Assembly: GCF_037055325.1 (NCBI RefSeq)
Contig: NZ_CP146373.1
Location: forward strand, 930,001-994,000
Source: Arachnia propionica
GTDB taxonomy: Bacteria; Actinomycetota; Actinomycetes; Propionibacteriales; Propionibacteriaceae
Direction: 5' to 3'
Length of the DNA: 64,000 nt
The position numbers and the translations under genes were made by a program. The notes under the pieces were generated by a model, which did no database searches, was not told the DNA's origin, and saw nothing but the letters and a program-made list of their open reading frames with translations. Positions 53,198-61,561 of this stretch are shown here, one piece after another (positions within the stretch are counted from its first letter, which is position 1; every line of letters starts with the position of its first letter).

Positions 53198-54019
53198 TCA
53201 AATGCCGGCCAGGAAATCGAGAATGGCCTTGTTCCACTGATCTGCGTGGGAGACGTTGATTCCGTGCGGCCCGCCCTCGATGACGACCAGTTGCGCCTGC
53301 GGAACGTACTCGGGCACACGGGCGCTGGATTTTGCCAGTGGCACGTTCTGGTCCCCGTCCCCGTGAATCACCAGCAATGGAACGTCGATGCGGCGGCAGT
53401 CCTCGCGCAGGTCCTCGGTCCAAGCGAGAATGGTCGCGACCGCGGCGTGCGGGGCCGATTGCTGGGCGATCTCAACCGCGCGGCGCCGCACCTCCTCGGG
53501 AACGGTGAGTCCTTGATCGTTGCTGTAGAACCACCCGCAGAACTGGTCGACGAAACCGGCGTGGTCGGCGGCGCAGGCGTCCGCCAGTTCCTGGAATCCC
53601 TCACGGGGCATGGCGCCGTCGGGATTGTCCTTGGTGATGCACAGGGCCGGGCAGATGGACCCGGACAGGATCGCCGCGCCGACACGCCCTGATCCGCGCG
53701 TCGCCAAGTAACGTGCTACCTCACCGCCGCCCATGGAGAACCCGAGCAGGGCCACATCATGCAGATCGAGTCCGGTAAGCAGGGCGTCCAGGTCGGCTGC
53801 CAAGGTGTCGTAGTCGTAGCCGTCGCGGGGTTTCCCGGACTGACCGAATCCGCGCCGGTCGTAGGTGATCACACGGTATCCGGCGGCTGCGAACACCGTG
53901 GCGTTGTCGGCAAAGGCGGCCCCGGACAGCGGCCAGCCGTGGATCATCACGATGGGTCGCCCGGATCCGATGTCGGTGTAGTTCAGGTTCACTCGGTCGG
54001 GTGTGGTCAGCTTCGGCAT
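53198..54019 (-). CDS. Alpha/beta hydrolase, non-heme chloroperoxidase-like
   Basis: 273 aa. Oxyanion segment MIHGWPLSGAAF near 24; nucleophile elbow LLGFSMGGGEVARYLA (Ser near 96); acid VIHGDGDQNVPLAKS (Asp near 225); His in IEGGPHGINVSHADQWN near 253. This set is that of cofactor-free haloperoxidases/esterases, which usually act as esterases or perhydrolases. No signal peptide. Converges with the small membrane protein gene (12-bp gap). Confidence 0.88.
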   Translation of the reverse strand: MPKLTTPDRVNLNYTDIGSGRPIVMIHGWPLSGAAFADNATVFAAAGYRVITYDRRGFGQSGKPRDGYDYDTLAADLDALLTGLDLHDVALLGFSMGGGEVARYLATRGSGRVGAAILSGSICPALCITKDNPDGAMPREGFQELADACAADHAGFVDQFCGWFYSNDQGLTVPEEVRRRAVEIAQQSAPHAAVATILAWTEDLREDCRRIDVPLLVIHGDGDQNVPLAKSSARVPEYVPQAQLVVIEGGPHGINVSHADQWNKAILDFLAGI

Positions 54020-54074
54020 CCTGGTCCTCCAATCATCGGCTTTCCCCGAGACTACTCGACGTCCTCCCGGAACG

Positions 54075-54105
54075 ACTCCGGCCCCGGTTTCAACGGGGCC
54101 GGAGT
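54075..54105. terminator. 12-bp stem-loop terminator
   Basis: Arms 54075-54086 and 54094-54105 are perfectly complementary around a 7-nt loop, beginning 15 nt past the stop of the DUF1269 gene on the minus strand, ahead of the hydrolase gene. Confidence 0.75.
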
Positions 54106-54120
54106 GGGTTCAGTGCGACA

Positions 54121-54741
54121 TCACTTCTTCTCGTCCCGGAACTTCGCCTTCAGCGCGTTGAAACGTTCCTGTATCTTGTCGAGGCGTTCCTGCGCCTTCT
54201 CCTGGCGTTCCTGGCGCTTCTGGTCCCGCAGGGCCTTCCGCGCGGCCTCGGCTGCCGCCTCAGCGGCCTGCTGCTGGGCCTCGATCTCACTGATGACCTC
54301 GGCGACGGGCCGCCTCACCAGGACACCGTCCACGCTGGCCGCGAAAGCGTCGAGCGCCGCGGTGCCGTCCTCCGTCACCTGGGCCAGGATCGCGTTGCCG
54401 CCCGGGGACACGGTCCTGGCGAAGTCGGAGACGATGTCGTCCCCGAACTCAAGGCGGCTGGCGTCGACGAACGAACCGGCCAGCGCCCCGGCTCCCAGGC
54501 CGAGGAGCATACCCAGCGGCCCGCCGAGCACGCCGACGAGCATCCCGACCAGCGATCCGCCGGTGGTGGCGGCGCCGGTCTCGCGATCCACCCCGTCAGC
54601 GACCCGGACCTGGCCGTTCTCGTCGCGTTCGACGACGACGGCCGCGCCCAGGTGGAATCCGGGAGCGTTCCTGAGTTTGCTGAACGCCTCGTAGGTGCCG
54701 CTGTGGGTTGGGACGGTCAAAACGACAATGCTTTCGGACAT
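54121..54741 (-). CDS. DUF1269 protein with glycine-zipper hairpin and coiled-coil tail
   Basis: 206 aa. N-terminal alpha/beta part ESIVVLTVPTHSGTYEAFSKL; a Gly-rich double hydrophobic segment GGSLVGMLVGVLGGPLGML..GLGAGALAGSF (about 62-92) that could insert in or associate with membranes; a second alpha/beta part; then from ~150 a strongly charged Ala/Glu/Lys/Arg coiled coil to the end. This is the DUF1269 layout plus an extended coiled coil. Function unknown; relatives are often stress-linked. Confidence 0.8.
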   Translation of the reverse strand: MSESIVVLTVPTHSGTYEAFSKLRNAPGFHLGAAVVVERDENGQVRVADGVDRETGAATTGGSLVGMLVGVLGGPLGMLLGLGAGALAGSFVDASRLEFGDDIVSDFARTVSPGGNAILAQVTEDGTAALDAFAASVDGVLVRRPVAEVISEIEAQQQAAEAAAEAARKALRDQKRQERQEKAQERLDKIQERFNALKAKFRDEKK

Positions 54742-54854
54742 GCGTCCTCCTGTTCACTCCCCGCGATCGAATCGCAACAGCCGGATCTCGGCCGCAAGCG
54801 GGTGTTTCGACGCTACCCGGGGGAAGGCCCGGTCCGGTCCAGGCGCGCCGGACC

Positions 54855-55235
54855 TCAGAGGTTGTAGCCGATGGCACGCAGCTGTTCGCGGCCGTCCTCG
54901 GTGATCATTTCCAGGGTCCACGGCGGCAGCCACACCCAGTTGATGGTCACCGAGTTCGCGAGGCCTTCGAGCGCGTATTTGGTGTCGTACTCGATGCGAT
55001 CGGTCAGCGGGCAGGTGGGTGATGTGAGGGTCATGTCGAGGGTGACGTTGGCCTCCTCGTCCACGGTGACCCCGTAGAGCAGACCGAGGTCGACGACGTT
55101 GACCATCAGCTCGGGATCGACGACGTCCTTCATCGCCTCCTCGACCTCCTCCTCGGTGGGGATCGGAGGGGTCGGGTTGTCGTCGGGGAGTTCGTCCTTG
55201 ACCAGATCTGAAGGACGTGGGTCCGGGGTGTACAT
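54855..55235 (-). CDS. sufT: DUF59/MIP18-type metal-sulfur cluster assembly factor
   Basis: 126 aa. VEEAMKDVVDPELMVNVVDLGLLYGV near 30 and DMTLTSPTCPLTDRIEYDTKYALEG near 70 carry the DPE and T-x-x-x-C-P motifs of DUF59 proteins; C-terminal INWVWLPPWTLEMITEDGREQL. Helps Fe-S maturation as last gene of the suf operon. ATG overlaps the sufU stop by one base; the longer frame only extends into sufU. Confidence 0.88.
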   Translation of the reverse strand: MYTPDPRPSDLVKDELPDDNPTPPIPTEEEVEEAMKDVVDPELMVNVVDLGLLYGVTVDEEANVTLDMTLTSPTCPLTDRIEYDTKYALEGLANSVTINWVWLPPWTLEMITEDGREQLRAIGYNL

Positions 55236-55678
55236 CAGTTCTCCTTTGCTGAGGCCTGGTTGACGGCGTCCCTCAGGGCCGACCAGGCGAGCAGGGCGCA
55301 CTTGACGCGTGCGGGGAACTTCGAGACGCCTGCGAAAGCGATGGCGTCCTCGAAGCGGTCCTCGTCGGGGGTGATTGCCCCCTTGGAGTGCATCATCTCC
55401 AGGAATTCATCGTAGAGTCCGGAGAAATGATCGATGTCCTGGCCGATCACGAGATCGCCCAGGACCGATGTGGAGGCCTGTGAGATGGAGCAGCCCTCGC
55501 CGTCGTAGGACATGTCGGCGATCGTGTCGCCGTCCAGGTGGACGCGCAGGGTCAGCTCATCCCCGCAGGACGGGTTGACGTGATGTACCTCGACCTCGTA
55601 CGGCTCCCGCAGCCCACTGTGATGCTTCTCGCGGTAGTGGTCGAGGATGATCGTCTGATAGAGCTCGTCGAGGTTCAT
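55235..55678 (-). CDS. sufU: SufU, zinc-dependent sulfurtransferase of the SUF system
   Basis: 147 aa. Accepts sulfur from SufS. Zn ligands: Cys and Asp in NPSCGDELTL near 37, Cys in GEGCSISQASTSVL near 62, Cys in RVKCALLAWSAL near 128. An insertion of about 20 residues relative to IscU (near 80-105) marks the SufU type. ATGA overlap with sufS. Confidence 0.95.
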   Translation of the reverse strand: MNLDELYQTIILDHYREKHHSGLREPYEVEVHHVNPSCGDELTLRVHLDGDTIADMSYDGEGCSISQASTSVLGDLVIGQDIDHFSGLYDEFLEMMHSKGAITPDEDRFEDAIAFAGVSKFPARVKCALLAWSALRDAVNQASAKEN

Positions 55679-56910
55679 CGTGCTCCAAAATAGTCGCGGG
55701 TAAACACCAGCGCATCCGCCAGTGCGTCGATCTCCTCCCAGGTCGTGTACAGGTAGGCCGATGCCCGGGTGGAACTCTGGTGACCAAGTCTCCTGTGCAA
55801 CGGCCTGGCGCAGTGGTGCCCACCCCTGATAGCGATGCCGCGGGAGTCTAGCACCTGCATGACGTCATGCGGGTGGATGCCCTGCAGGTTGAACGAGCAC
55901 GCCGATCCACGTTCAACAGCCTCCGCCGGTCCTAGCAACACCAGCCCGTCGATGCTGGTCAGCTTGGCAAGCATGTACTCGGTCAATTCGTGTTCGTGGG
56001 CGGCGATGGCGTCCATCCCGATCCCCTGCAGGTACCTGATGGCGGAAGCGAGCCCTGCTGCTTGGGCGATCGGCGGGGTGCCGGCTTCAAACCGGTGGGG
56101 CGGGTCCGCGTAGGTGGAGTGGGTCATCTCAACCACCTCGATCATCTCCCCCCCTCCGAGGAAGGGAGGCAGCGACTCCAGGAGCTCTCCCCTGCCCCAC
56201 AGCACACCGATGCCGGTCGGACCGCACATCTTGTGTCCGGTGAAGGCCACCAGGTCAGCTCCGAGCTTGGTGACATCAATGCTCTGGTGAGGTGCCGACT
56301 GGGACGCGTCAACCACCATCACTGCCCCGACCGCATGAGCCTTGGCGGCGATATCGTCCACCGGGTTGCGGGTACCCAGCACGTTGCTCACGTGGGTGAC
56401 GGAGACCACCTTGGTACGTTCGTTGATCAGTCCGTCGCGTTCGGCGGCCTCGAGATCGAGCCGGCCCTCGTCGGTGACGTCGAACCAGCGGAGCACCGCC
56501 CCGGTCCGTTCACACACCAGCTGCCAGGGAACAATGTTCGAGTGATGTTCCATGACGGAGATCACCACTTCGTCGCCGGGGATCAGCCGAGCGGCCACGG
56601 TGTTGGCCACTAGGTTGAGTGCCTCGGATGCGTTCCTGGTGAAAATCACCTCCTCCGGCGCCGCGGCACCGATGAAGGATGCCACCAGAGCCCGTGCTCC
56701 CTCGTAGGCCTCGGTGGCCTCGGCGCCGAGCACGTGCATCGCGCGCGCCACGTTGGCGTTGTGCTGCAGGTAGTGCTCGGCGATCGCGTCGACGACCACC
56801 CGGGGTTTCTGGGATGTGTTGGCCGAATCCAGGTAAACCAGAGAATGCTCCCCTACCGTACGACCCAGGATGGGAAAATCCCGTCGAATCGTTTCGACGT
56901 CAAAGGTCAT
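55675..56910 (-). CDS. sufS: Cysteine desulfurase SufS
   Basis: 411 aa PLP enzyme, class V aminotransferase fold, SufS (group II) type. FPILGRTVGEHSLVYLDSANTSQKP near 14, VSVMEHHSNIVPWQ near 118, VVDASQSAPHQSIDV near 198 and the PLP Lys in LVAFTGHKMCGPTGIGVL near 220 (GHKMxGPTGxG). The catalytic Cys loop is IAIRGGHHCARPLHRRLG near 365. ATG has AGGAGAGG upstream. Confidence 0.96.
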   Translation of the reverse strand: MTFDVETIRRDFPILGRTVGEHSLVYLDSANTSQKPRVVVDAIAEHYLQHNANVARAMHVLGAEATEAYEGARALVASFIGAAAPEEVIFTRNASEALNLVANTVAARLIPGDEVVISVMEHHSNIVPWQLVCERTGAVLRWFDVTDEGRLDLEAAERDGLINERTKVVSVTHVSNVLGTRNPVDDIAAKAHAVGAVMVVDASQSAPHQSIDVTKLGADLVAFTGHKMCGPTGIGVLWGRGELLESLPPFLGGGEMIEVVEMTHSTYADPPHRFEAGTPPIAQAAGLASAIRYLQGIGMDAIAAHEHELTEYMLAKLTSIDGLVLLGPAEAVERGSACSFNLQGIHPHDVMQVLDSRGIAIRGGHHCARPLHRRLGHQSSTRASAYLYTTWEEIDALADALVFTRDYFGAR

Positions 56911-56954
56911 TTCGGTCCTCTCCTTCCTCGGCTACCGTTGCCTGCCCTGGCGAC

Positions 56955-57722
56955 TCAGGCGTTGGCGCTTGCCGCCTTGACGTAGGCCTCGTAGCCCTCG
57001 GCCTCGAGTTTGTCGGCCAGTTCACGTCCGCCCTGGTCAACGATGCGTCCATCGACGAAAACGTGAACGAAGGTGGGTTCGATGTAGCGCAGGATGCGGG
57101 TGTAGTGGGTGATGAGCATCACAGCCCGATCTCCTTGGGCCGAGTAGCGGTTGACCCCTTCTGAGACGATACGCAGGGCGTCGATGTCAAGGCCGGAGTC
57201 AGTCTCGTCGAGAATGGCGGCCTTGGGGTTGAGAAGCTCCAGCTGGGCGATCTCGTGACGTTTCTTCTCACCACCCGAGAAGCCCTCGTTGACGGAGCGC
57301 GCGGAGAAGGAACTGTCCAGGTTCATGCCGTTCAGGACTTTCTCCACGTCCTTGACCCAGGTGCGGATCTTGGGGGCCTCGCCGTCGAGAGCGGTCTTGG
57401 CGGTACGGAGGAAGTTCGCCACGGACACCCCTGGCACCTCGACGGGATACTGCATCGCCAGGAACAGGCCCTGTCGGGCGCGTTCGTCGACGGTGAGGTC
57501 AGTCAGCTCCACTCCATCGAGGGTCACGGACCCGGATGTGATCTCATACTTGGGGTGCCCCGCGATGGAGTAAGCGAGGGTGGACTTCCCGGAACCGTTG
57601 GGGCCCATGATCGCGTGCACTTCACCGGAGTTCACGGTGAGGTCCACACCCTTGAGGATCTGTTTGGGCCCCTCCTCGGTCAGGACGTCGACATGGAGGT
57701 CGGAGATGACGAGATTGGACAT
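56955..57722 (-). CDS. sufC: Fe-S assembly ATPase SufC
   Basis: 255 aa ABC-type ATPase of the SufBCD scaffold. Walker A IMGPNGSGKSTLAYSIAGH near 38, GLFLAMQYPVEVPGV near 85, signature GFSGGEKKRHEIAQLELL near 144, Walker B AAILDETDSGLDIDAL near 167, and ITHYTRILRYIEP near 205. No nearby gene other than suf, so assignment is secure. Confidence 0.97.
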   Translation of the reverse strand: MSNLVISDLHVDVLTEEGPKQILKGVDLTVNSGEVHAIMGPNGSGKSTLAYSIAGHPKYEITSGSVTLDGVELTDLTVDERARQGLFLAMQYPVEVPGVSVANFLRTAKTALDGEAPKIRTWVKDVEKVLNGMNLDSSFSARSVNEGFSGGEKKRHEIAQLELLNPKAAILDETDSGLDIDALRIVSEGVNRYSAQGDRAVMLITHYTRILRYIEPTFVHVFVDGRIVDQGGRELADKLEAEGYEAYVKAASANA

Positions 57723-57727
57723 GGTTT

Positions 57728-58057
57728 TCAGGACTCCTGGAATTCGGTGATGGGGTGGTCGAGATCGACCAGCACCTGCTGATCCTCGATCTGGACCGGG
57801 TAGACATTGACGGGTTCCGTAGCTGGCAGGCAGAGGGCGCGACCGTTTCGCAGATCAAAACGGGAGCCATGGAGGTAGCACTCTATCGAGCCATCCTCGA
57901 CGTCCCCGTCGCTCAGGGGGACGTGCCCGTGACTGCAGAGATTGTGGATGGCGAAGTATTCGCCCCGGTGAAACACGATGGCGATCTCGTGCTCGTCGAC
58001 GGCGAGCGGGACCTCGGGGATCAGCTCGTCGAGGGTGGCAACAGCGACGAAGCTCAC
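57728..58057 (-). CDS. Rieske-type [2Fe-2S] ferredoxin of the suf operon
   Basis: 109 aa. Ligand motifs CSHGHV near residue 41 and CYLHGSRFD near 60 (CxH...CxxH) are complete. GTG start overlaps the sufD stop as GTGA; 5 nt before sufC. Such non-heme iron oxygenase-type ferredoxins are regular members of actinobacterial suf operons and presumably supply electrons for assembly; the exact partner is unknown. Confidence 0.92.
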   Translation of the reverse strand: MSFVAVATLDELIPEVPLAVDEHEIAIVFHRGEYFAIHNLCSHGHVPLSDGDVEDGSIECYLHGSRFDLRNGRALCLPATEPVNVYPVQIEDQQVLVDLDHPITEFQES

Positions 58058-59262
58058 TGAGCAGCCCTCATGGCTTCGGTCGCCATGTCAAGTTCCTTCT
58101 CCACCTGTGCCAGCAGCCTCTCTTCAACCTCGGGGACGCCGATACGCCGGATGATGTCGTTGAAGAAACCGTGCACGACGAGACGCCGGGCCTCGGCCTC
58201 CGGGATGCCGCGAGAACGCAGGTAGAAGAGCTGGAGATCATCAAAACGACCGGTGGTGGAGCTGTGACCGGCCCCCTCGATCTCGCCTGTCTCGATCTCT
58301 AGGTTGGGAACGGAATCGGCCCGGCAGCCGTCGGTGAGGACGAGGTTCTTGTTGGACTCGTAGGTTTCGATGCCTTCCGCGACCTTCCGGATCAGCACGT
58401 CACCTATCCACACCGAGTTCGCGCCCTCGCCTTGCAGCGCACCGCGATAGTCCACATTGGACCTGGTCTTCGGGGCGTTATGGTCGACGAAGAGGCGATG
58501 CTGGATGTGTTGCCCGGCATCAACAAAGTAGAGACCGTACTGCTCGAGTTCACCGCCGGGGCCCGTGAAACGGGCGTTCTCCTGGAGTCGGACCACGGCA
58601 CCACCGAGTGAAGCCTGGACGGTGCGGACCCGGGCGTCACGTCCAACCTCGAGGCTGATCTGACCGCCATGGACGGCGTCTGCATCCCAGTCATTGACAT
58701 ACACGAGGTTCACCTCGGCTCCATCACCAACCCGAATGTCGTACTTCGCGGCGTAGGATCCGCTGCCCTTGTAATGGAACACGATGGTGGCGCGGGCATT
58801 AGCTCCGACCTCCAACACGAAGACCTCTGCCGCCTCTGCGCCGTTCCCGGTCCCGACATGGACGTCGGCTTGGTCAAGTTCAGTGTCTGCGGGAACACGC
58901 ATGAGTGCCAGCTCCGCGCTGCGGGTCACCGCCAGGGCCGCGACACGGTCCACCGGAGGTTCGACAGCGAGGTCCTGCAGCGCGCTCATGGGCATGACTG
59001 TGAACTCCACACCAGCAGGGGTTTCCCCCTCCCAGTCGAGTCCGGGAAGCACATCACCCTCGGCCAACAGCCCGGTGAGACGCTTCAGCGGAGTGAAGCG
59101 CCAGATCTCTTCCGTACCTGTCGGCTTCGGATGATCGGCGATGTCCCACGACGGGGTGGGGTGAAGGTGAGATGCGACGGTCTCGACGGCTCCGATCCCG
59201 TTCGCTGCTGCAGTGGTGCTCAACTTTTCTTCCTCTTGTCCGTTTCGTTTCGGGGCCGACAT
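58054..59262 (-). CDS. sufD: SufD scaffold subunit
   Basis: 402 aa, SufBD family beta-helix. GTEEIWRFTPLKRL near 48; the core FHYKGSGSYAAKYDIRVGDGAEVNLVYVNDW near 160; HRLFVDHNAPKTRSNVDYRGALQG near 258; FYLRSRGIPEAEARRLVVHGFFNDII near 348. Partner of SufB in the SufBC2D complex. One-base overlap with sufB, GTGA with the Rieske gene. Confidence 0.95.
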   Translation of the reverse strand: MSAPKRNGQEEEKLSTTAAANGIGAVETVASHLHPTPSWDIADHPKPTGTEEIWRFTPLKRLTGLLAEGDVLPGLDWEGETPAGVEFTVMPMSALQDLAVEPPVDRVAALAVTRSAELALMRVPADTELDQADVHVGTGNGAEAAEVFVLEVGANARATIVFHYKGSGSYAAKYDIRVGDGAEVNLVYVNDWDADAVHGGQISLEVGRDARVRTVQASLGGAVVRLQENARFTGPGGELEQYGLYFVDAGQHIQHRLFVDHNAPKTRSNVDYRGALQGEGANSVWIGDVLIRKVAEGIETYESNKNLVLTDGCRADSVPNLEIETGEIEGAGHSSTTGRFDDLQLFYLRSRGIPEAEARRLVVHGFFNDIIRRIGVPEVEERLLAQVEKELDMATEAMRAAQ

Positions 59263-60701
59263 CAGCCGACCGCACCTTCCATCTGCAGCTCGATGAGCCG
59301 GTTGAGTTCCAGGGCGTATTCCATGGGGAGTTCCTTGGCGATGGGCTCGACGAAACCACGCACGATCATGGCCATCGCCTCATCCTCCTCCATGCCTCGG
59401 GACATGAGGTAGAACAGCTGGTCATCGGAGACCTTGGAGACGGTCGCCTCGTGGGCCATGGAGACATCGTCCTCACGAACGTCCACGTAGGGATAGGTGT
59501 CGGAACGAGAAATGGTGTCCACCAGAAGCGCGTCGCACTTCACCGAGGATGCGGAGTGGTGCGCCCCCGCATCGACTTTGACCAAACCGCGGTACGACGC
59601 GCGGCCACCGCCACGGGCGACCGACTTCGAGATGATCGACGAGGATGTGTGGGGAGCGCAGTGCACCATCTTGGAACCGGCGTCCTGGTGCTGCCCCTCG
59701 CCGGCGAAGGCGATCGACAGGGTCTCACCTCGGGCGTGCTCGCCCATGAGGTAGACGGCCGGGTACTTCATGGTCACCTTGGAACCGATGTTGCCGTCGA
59801 TCCACTCCATGGTGGCGCCCTCTTCGCAGACGGCACGTTTGGTCACCAGGTTGTAGACGTTGTTGGACCAGTTCTGGATCGTCGTGTAGCGGCAGCGAGC
59901 GCCCTTCTTGATGATGATCTCCACCACCGCCGAGTGCAGCGAGTCGGAGGAGTAGATGGGGGCGGTGCAGCCCTCGACGTAGTGCACGTAGGCATCCTCG
60001 TCGACGATGATCAGAGTCCGTTCGAACTGGCCCATGTTCTCGGTGTTGATCCGGAAATAGGCCTGCAACGGGATGGAAACGTGAACTCCCTTGGGCACGT
60101 ACACGAAGGATCCGCCGGACCAGACGGCGGTGTTCAGTGCCGCGAACTTGTTGTCACCTGCCGGGATGATGCTGGCGAAGTGTTCCTTGAACAGCTCGGG
60201 ATGTTCCTTGAGGGCGGTGTCCGTGTCGAGGAAGATCACGCCCTGCCGTTCCAGTTCCTGATTGATGTTGTGGTAGACCACCTCGGACTCGTACTGAGCC
60301 GCGACCCCCGCCACGAGACGGGCCTTCTCCGCCTCGGGGATGCCGAGCCTGTCATAGGTGTTTTTGATGTCCTCGGGCAGGTCCTCCCAGGTCTGCGCCT
60401 GACGCTCTGTGGAGCGGACGAAGTACTTGATGTTGTCGAAGTCGATGTCGTCCAGGTCGCCCCCCCACGATGGCATGGGTTTCTTGCCGAACAACCTGAG
60501 GGCCTTCAGGCGCAGGTCCCGCATCCAATCGGGCTCGCCCTTCAGCTCGGAGATGTGTCTGACCACGGCCTCGTTGAGGCCTCGCTGGGCGGCGGAACCG
60601 GCGGCATCGGAATCATGCCAGCCATACTGGTAGCCGCTGAGGGCTTCCAGGTGCTCGTCCTGCGTGGCTCCCACTCCGGGAGCCTGCGACGTGGTCGTCA
60701 T
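59262..60701 (-). CDS. sufB: SufB scaffold subunit
   Basis: 479 aa. The SufB-specific long N-terminus ([24 protein letters not shown]) is present. Core: [26 protein letters not shown] near 195-220, [19 protein letters not shown] with a conserved Cys near 245, [21 protein letters not shown] near 272, [24 protein letters not shown] near 355. ATG at 60701 chosen; the frame continues upstream for over 100 codons without family similarity because it runs into sufR in another frame. Confidence 0.96.
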   Translation of the reverse strand: MTTTSQAPGVGATQDEHLEALSGYQYGWHDSDAAGSAAQRGLNEAVVRHISELKGEPDWMRDLRLKALRLFGKKPMPSWGGDLDDIDFDNIKYFVRSTERQAQTWEDLPEDIKNTYDRLGIPEAEKARLVAGVAAQYESEVVYHNINQELERQGVIFLDTDTALKEHPELFKEHFASIIPAGDNKFAALNTAVWSGGSFVYVPKGVHVSIPLQAYFRINTENMGQFERTLIIVDEDAYVHYVEGCTAPIYSSDSLHSAVVEIIIKKGARCRYTTIQNWSNNVYNLVTKRAVCEEGATMEWIDGNIGSKVTMKYPAVYLMGEHARGETLSIAFAGEGQHQDAGSKMVHCAPHTSSSIISKSVARGGGRASYRGLVKVDAGAHHSASSVKCDALLVDTISRSDTYPYVDVREDDVSMAHEATVSKVSDDQLFYLMSRGMEEDEAMAMIVRGFVEPIAKELPMEYALELNRLIELQMEGAVG

Positions 60702-60705
60702 ATGG

Positions 60706-61374
60706 TCACTTCCTGATCTTGCTCGGTATGACTGGGTTGGGAACGTGGGTGGTACACACCCCGTCCCCGTGTGCAATGGTTGCAAGCCGTTGAACATGGC
60801 TGCCCAACAACCGCGAGAACAGCTGGGTCTCGACCTCGCAGAGCTGAGGGAACTCGGCCGCGACATGCGCCACCGGACAGTGGTGCTGACACAGCTGGTC
60901 GCCTGAACGAACCGGCTTGACAGAGGGCGCATAGGTGGATCCCAAGGCCTCGGTGAGCAACTCGATCGGGGCACGATCGGGATGAGCCGCACGCAATTCG
61001 TTGAAACGCGCCTCGATCTCGTCGACACGTTCCGAGGCCAGGTCGACCATGGCCTGTGGTCCGGCGGCTTCGATCAGCCGCCGAATGGCCACTATGGCCA
61101 GTTCGTCGTAGGCCTGATGGAACTCGGACCGGCCAGCGTCCGTGAGGAAGAACACCTTGGATGGACGACCCCGGCCACGCGCACCGTAGATCCGTTGCTC
61201 GCGCGATCCCAGGATTCCTTCTTCCAGAAGAACGGACAAATGGCGACGGATAGCTGCTGGAGTCAGGGCCAGTCGTTCGGCGAGTTCTCGCGCCGTTGAT
61301 GGCCCGTGCTCCAGGACGGAGCGAACCACCCGTTCCCGGGTGGAGTTGTCTGCTTCCTGCGTGGCTGCGCTCAT
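60706..61374 (-). CDS. sufR: SufR, Fe-S-sensing repressor of the suf operon
   Basis: 222 aa. ArsR/DeoR-like winged helix at 12-75 ([20 protein letters not shown] and [19 protein letters not shown]), wing [20 protein letters not shown]-terminal cluster-binding region with four Cys: [20 protein letters not shown] and GVCTTHV near 160-212. The [4Fe-4S]-bound form of this family represses suf. ATG at 61374 has GGGAGGG 4 nt upstream. First gene of the operon, 4 nt before sufB. Confidence 0.94.
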   Translation of the reverse strand: MSAATQEADNSTRERVVRSVLEHGPSTARELAERLALTPAAIRRHLSVLLEEGILGSREQRIYGARGRGRPSKVFFLTDAGRSEFHQAYDELAIVAIRRLIEAAGPQAMVDLASERVDEIEARFNELRAAHPDRAPIELLTEALGSTYAPSVKPVRSGDQLCQHHCPVAHVAAEFPQLCEVETQLFSRLLGSHVQRLATIAHGDGVCTTHVPNPVIPSKIRK

Positions 61375-61403
61375 GACACCCTCCTCCCAGCGATTTTGCA
61401 CAC

Positions 61404-61424
61404 GTCAGTCTTTCGGAATCTGAC
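61404..61424 (-). promoter_or_regulatory. Candidate SufR operator upstream of sufR
   Basis: GTCAG (61404-61408) and CTGAC (61420-61424) are inverted over 11 nt, 30 nt before the sufR ATG; on the minus strand TTGTCA overlaps one arm and could be the -35. Autoregulation by SufR is expected from the family; this site is only a candidate. Confidence 0.35.
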
Positions 61425-61561
61425 AAGCGTAGCAAGCTAGGAAAGCCTAACCAGTACCCCGCCAACGCGTTTCCACCCCCAGCAGGAGTCTCCGCTCCCG
61501 CACACGGCCGCATCGGTTATTGGGGATCACAGGAGCGCCCGAGCAGAGTACTCCAACAACA

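Noticed and set aside
59172-60716. 514-codon plus-strand frame over sufB
   Set aside because: Antisense shadow; sufB is complete on the other strand.
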